DNA of 64,000 nucleotides from Dermacentor variabilis (taxonomy: Eukaryota; Arthropoda; Arachnida; Ixodida; Ixodidae). The first letter of the stretch is position 1. Each line of letters begins with the position of its first letter. The stretch is from assembly GCF_050947875.1 (NCBI RefSeq), contig NC_134568.1, forward strand, positions 251,241,767-251,305,766. The letters run 5' to 3'. The notes below the pieces were generated by a model. The model was not told the origin of the DNA and searched no databases. It saw only the letters and a list, made by a program, of their open reading frames with translations. Positions 59,770 to 64,000 of the stretch are shown here, piece by piece. The position numbers and the translations under genes were made by a program.

Positions 59770-60770
59770 GTGTCGCGCTCTGTCACTTTCGCAGTTGTTG
59801 GTTATTAGTTCCCGCCGGCTCCCTTGCGCTTTCTCGCGTAGAAGCTCCTATTTATGCGCGAGAGAAAGCATGGTGACAGTCGGACACGGCTGTCCGTCCC
59901 TGGCAGCGCCGCACTGTGGGAGACAAAACTGTCGGCGGGCGCCTCGCGGCGAGCGGCTTGACGTGTGCGTCAACGGGTGGCAACTCGGAAGCCGGCCGCG
60001 TGAGCCGTTGGCAGGAAACGGGCCCGAGACAACCGGCGTGCCATCGACCTCTGTTTAACGACTGGTGGCTCATGAATACTCGGACCGCAGTGGTCTTTCC
60101 CATTTCATTTTTACGACCGGGCGCCAATCGCCCGGCAGCCGAGATCTGCGCGCAGGCCAGATTAATTTTTGCCTCCCTTCCTTTGCGGGTTTTACGAGCT
60201 AAAGCCCCTTGATTAGTTTGCGCCCCTTTCTACGGAGGCTGCGTGATTAGGATGACGCCGCGGCGGCTGTAACGCGTCGGCCGCTGTTTTGATGCTTCCT
60301 GCTGCCGTGTTTGACTATGGGCCGCGGTGTCTTCTTGGCGCTCATGCTTTCTTGCCCCGGCCACCCTTGGGAAATAAAGCTCTGGAAGCGTGCTAAGGGA
60401 CCAGGCCGGGCCGCTGTTTACGGCTGGTCGGGGCCGTCACGCGAAGGGCTCGCCGCGCGACCTGGGTCCCGGCGATTGGGCAGCGGCTGATTGAGACGGC
60501 GCATCGCTCTGCAGACAGTTGGGCGCTAAGGAGCGCCCGATGGAGCGCGCTGTACCGCGACCATGGAGCGCGTTCTGCCGACTGCTTTCAAGGGCTCAGC
60601 TGGGTCGGGCGCCGCGTTGCAGCGGCGATGCGGCACCTGGCAGCCTCTTGCGCTGTCCGGTGGGATCGAAGGGCTGCACCAGAATGTCTACAGCTACCTA
60701 CAGCTCAAACTAGACGATGCGTTAAATCAACGGACGGACACAGACGCTGTTGTGCCGTCCTCTATAGCTA
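59770..60770. promoter_or_regulatory. GC-rich block with homeodomain-like sites
   Basis: CpG-rich DNA with AT islands: CCAGATTAATTTTTG (about 60157-60171), CTTGATTAGTTTG (about 60208-60220), GCGTGATTAGGATG (about 60241-60254), CTCATGAATACTC (about 60069-60081) and GGCTGATTGAGACGG (about 60485-60499). Their concentration in GC-rich surroundings suggests cis-regulatory DNA. No coding domain in overlapping frames. Confidence 0.35.
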
Positions 60771-61445
60771 TACGTTCAGCAGTACGCGGCGAAAAAACAT
60801 GCGCTCAACATAATTTCAGTTTGGCTAGGTACTACTGCAAGAAAAAAAAAAGCGCTTTGGGCGCTGGCTACGCGAGGAACGTATCGGTTCGCGATGACTG
60901 TTTCCTCCTGGGGCTTGACGACAGTTCCGCAACATAATCACTTTTCAAGTCGGCTCGAATTACGGACTGGTATTTTACAACTGTGAAACGTTCTCTTTTT
61001 TTTTTTTTTGTTCAAGTGTCACTGTTAGATGCCATAAGCAGCATTTCGATGTATACATTGACAAAGTAACCATCTCCTTATGTTTCATGTTGTAAAATCT
61101 TTGTTTTCTTTGCATAGAGATGAAGATGCAACATCGTGGGGTGGGTTCCCATGGTGTACGCCGCCCTATAGATTTTCTTGTCATTTCGCGGTACTTGAAA
61201 CGCACTTCATGGTTGTTTTTCGTCGTATGTGACGACATCCCGGCCTATTTCAAGTTTTTACCAGTTTTCTCGAACGCTGCCGGCAAGAAAATACTGAACC
61301 ACATTCATACAGTTCGAAGTGCATCTGATATACTCTCCGCGGTAAACATTTTACGTAATCGCTTTCTAGTTGACTTAGATAAATAATGGAGGCAATGTGC
61401 CATATATTGGGCAAGGAATCCGAGGAGAATATCCTCCTCGGAAGT
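60771..61445. other. No recognisable feature
   Basis: A T run at about 60997-61010. An 88-codon plus-strand frame (61120-61386) has no known motif. A short palindrome CCGAGGAG/CTCCTCGG lies at about 61419-61440. Confidence 0.4.
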
Positions 61446-61479
61446 TATATAGTTCATAAATAGTTTTATGAACTATATA
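61446..61479. repeat. 15-base perfect hairpin
   Basis: TATATAGTTCATAAA and its exact inverse, loop TAGT. It sits about 20-65 bases upstream of the LINE fragment. Confidence 0.9.
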
Positions 61480-61510
61480 GCTACTTTGTGTACTATAGAA
61501 GCACTGGTGA

Positions 61511-62613
61511 AGCGCCAGCTTCACGAGTGGTGCATGTATCGTCTTGGTGGTAATATACAGACGTCTTCGCCAACACAACTTCATAGCAGACTCAGACGCG
61601 AAAGCCCGATTGCCGCCACTTCTTCGTGACTCTATCTCAGTCGCTCCAATACCTCGCAACATGCATGCAACATACCACAAAGACAGAAGACAAGCAAGAG
61701 TTAGAGCGCTGAGCAAGAAATACTCAAAGAACCCCAACGCGAGATATACAGATGCGGCAAAATACCCAGGTAGAAGAGCATACGCAATTACCGTGACCAA
61801 CAACCAAGGGAAGGAGCTAATTGCTGCCACCATACCGGCCAGGAATCCAGAAACGGCGGAGGAAGTAGCCATCGTCCTCGGCATCGCCACATGCAAAGAC
61901 ACAGCAATCATCTTGAGCGACTCGCAAACGGCATGTAGAAACCTACGAAACGGCCGAATTTCTGCCGCAGCTGTGAAGATTCTAAAAGAAATAGCAAGAC
62001 GCCAAGAACTACCCGACACCTACGTCGCATGGACCCCAGGCCACGAACACCTGGCAGGAAACGAAGCAGCACATGCTGTCGCCCGAGAGCATACCAGCCG
62101 GGATTTCCTGCCGCACGGTCTCCGGAAAGCGACGAGGGTGGAGGACATTCCCATCAACTACGCCGTAATATTGCAACATTACCGACTGGAAAGAAGACAA
62201 TATCCTCCACCTCATCCAAAATTAAGCAAGGAAGAAGCCACCGCCCTCCGCAGACTACAAACAAATACGTATTTACATGAAATTATCATGCACCGAATGC
62301 ACCCCACCAAATTCTCATACCTATGCCGGTACTGTGACGTACCAGACACACTCCCACACATGGTGTTGGTGTGCCCGCACCGGGAGAAAAACAGTGAAGA
62401 TGACGCCTCAGAACCGCTACAAGCGATCGAAGAAACGTGGGAGGCAATGTTAAAGGCACAGAGCCTGGAAGATCAGCGAAGTCTGGTGGACCGGGCCCGG
62501 GCTGCAGCATTAGCCAACGGCTTTCAGGACTAAGAGAGCCGCCCACCTAGGGCGAAGAAAGGACACTTTCTCGCTGTTTCTTACAATAAACGGTCCTTCC
62601 TCCTCCTCCTCCT
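61511..62613 (+). pseudogene. LINE ORF2 C-terminus with intact RNase H and cysteine motif, 5'-truncated
   Basis: Open from after a TGA at 61508-61510 to the stop after GFQD at 62533, with no internal lesion. The first ATG is not a natural start because the protein is cut at its 5' side. RNase H residues: YTDAAKYP (Asp), AEEVAIVLG (Glu), IILSDSQTA (Asp), WTPGHEHLAGNEAAH (His; last acidic residue replaced by His, as usual in this family by memory). Then KLSKEEATALRRLQTNTY and the motif CRYCDVPDTLPHMVLVC. The 3' UTR is short, with AATAAA at 62585-62590 and a (TCC)n tail to 62613. Same family as 42.4-44.5 kb but better preserved. Confidence 0.85.
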
Positions 62614-63089
62614 CTCCAACATATAGTGCGCACTGCATACTTTTGATCATTGGAAGAGGGTATCTGCTTCTGGTTTCGCATGTATAGATTACGTAAAAAA
62701 GTAGGGAAGAATGGACTGATTTCTTTTGTCTCTCTCACGGATTCATGTCTTGAAAGCTGTGCTCGACGACTGTAGGACTAGGCCGTCTTCTGCACACAAG
62801 TCATGGTTTAATCATAAAAGAAAAAAAAAGAAAAGGCAAATGCAATTTCTTTGTTGTCCTGATTCACGTCGTATTTTTCCATCCTCTTAGCACGTTCGGG
62901 CAGAGAAATCCGCCAAAGGCGCCAAAGTAAAATAAGTAACGTTCCGAGATCGTTACCTATTGCTTTTCTATGTTTGGCGAACTTCCACTCAAGGAGGGCT
63001 AGAAGGGGCAACGCAAGATTTTTAACAAGATAACTTTCGATTCTTACGAAGAAGAAAAGAAGAAGGCGGAAAAAAACAACAAGAAAGCG
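62614..63089. other. No recognisable feature
   Basis: A-rich run at 62817-62833. Nothing recognised. Confidence 0.45.
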
Positions 63090-63680
63090 GCCCAATGACA
63101 AGCGCGCGCCGAGCTCGCGTAGAGAGAGTCGCGTGTGGCGCATTCACTTAGGAACACAACTTCTGACAAGGGCTGAGGGGTCCTGGAATTGGGAAAATAA
63201 AGACCGTTGTTGCGACGCACTCATTATTATCAGCTCGCCTTGCTCGCGCGCGTGCACCAATCGTCGCGCTACCTTTTCGATATCAAGTCGCGTTTGGCCC
63301 TTATTGCGGCCAGGTGTCGCAGGATAGTCCGGTCCCCTGCCCTCTACGGACCCTCGTCCTCCCTGGATGGCCGCGGTTGCGACATGTACGCGCTCGTGGA
63401 GCCAAAAAAGCGTCAGCAGCAAGAGTTTATGAATATGGATGCTTCTGGGCGGGCGAGTTGCGCGCACTTTACCCCCTTTCTTTCCAGTGTATTTTTTTTT
63501 CTCTCTTTCATTTCTGCCCGCACCGAGGGGCATCCGCGGGGAAAGCAACCGTTAGCTTTGATTTTCGGGACCCACCGGCCGCGTGAATAAGTAATTCAAT
63601 TGCTTCTGGGGCGCAACAGCGCGCAGGTAACTAACTCAGACGCCGGCGTAAACTCGACGCTCGCATTGTCGGTCCACTTC
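63090..63680. promoter_or_regulatory. GC-rich block
   Basis: CpG-rich with GTGAATAAGTAATTCAATTG (63582-63601) as the main AT island. Frames up to 134 residues on both strands show no known domain. Weaker candidate than the other GC-rich blocks. Confidence 0.25.
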
Positions 63681-64000
63681 TGCTATAGAGGAGGCACCGC
63701 ATTATGGTTAATGTCCAAAGATGTCTTCACAGTTGTCATAACAAAGAAACTTGGCCGCGCTACCTCGATCAGCGTTCTTTCGTTTTCCTTTCGCCGGTGC
63801 GCCTTCAGTTATTACTGTCATTATTTTCTATAGTTGCCGTTGGGAACGTTCTTTGCACACGATTCACCGAAGAATACAGAGAAATATTCTAGCAAGCAGC
63901 TGGCGTGAACAGAGCTTTGTGCGCTTATTAGCAATCATATTACATGCCCGAGCGTCACGAAACTTTATGACGTTTCTCGCATTATTATTGTATCACTTTA
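63681..64000. other. No recognisable feature
   Basis: Nothing recognised to the window end. Confidence 0.45.

Noticed and set aside
61375..62019. 214-residue minus-strand frame with hydrophobic stretches resembling membrane segments
   Set aside because: It is the antisense shadow of the LINE RNase H frame, which has clear catalytic motifs.

Overview
The window reads as repeat-dense, non-coding nuclear DNA from an arthropod, most probably a hard tick (Ixodida, metastriate type). It holds several copies of a tRNA-headed SINE that I recognise from memory as the tick Ruka family, many non-LTR retrotransposons of the RTE, CR1 and RNase H-bearing I-like groups, foldback elements, and very many TA, TG and GA microsatellites. 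The species call is inference. I found no complete host gene and no convincing rRNA, tRNA or CRISPR locus. Nearly every long reading frame is either a retrotransposon fragment or a by-product of simple repeats.

Layout. 1-300 is the C-terminal end of a LINE. 0.6-9.3 kb is mostly unique DNA with Ruka SINEs, two GC-rich blocks (2.9-3.7 and 5.4-6.2 kb) and a foldback element (7.8-8.5 kb). 9.4-10.8 kb is an RNase H LINE fragment plus a SINE. 11.0-12.3 kb is another GC-rich block, followed by a microsatellite hairpin and a GACGAC-type minisatellite (14.3-15.0 kb). 16.6-17.5 kb is GC-rich, and 18.1-18.7 kb is a full-length foldback element. 19.5-20.5 kb is a LINE insertion with a twin-priming inversion and a 17-bp target duplication. 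21.0-28.9 kb is a minus-strand CR1 LINE split by a 5.7-kb plus-strand I-like LINE with an intact ORF1 and a decayed ORF2. 28.9-32.0 kb is a nest of TA tracts, an 85-bp perfect hairpin, a head-to-head pair of tRNA-like SINEs and an RTE LINE inserted into one of them.

32-46 kb has long microsatellites, LINE ORF1 and ORF2 fragments, a second CR1 split by an RNase H LINE (11-bp target duplication) and a truncated LTR-retrotransposon gag. 46-53 kb has a second head-to-head SINE foldback, a Ruka copy and a tandemly duplicated repeat. 53-58 kb has a decayed ORF1-only LINE and RTE fragments. 59.8-60.8 and 63.1-63.7 kb are GC-rich blocks, with an open LINE RNase H fragment at 61.5-62.6 kb between them.

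Two layers are interleaved. The first is a stack of nested insertions whose order can be read from target duplications. The second is a spaced series of GC-rich blocks carrying octamer, Sox and homeodomain-like motifs, the best candidates for host cis-regulatory DNA in this probably intronic or intergenic stretch. All family names rest on motif recognition by eye; no database was searched.
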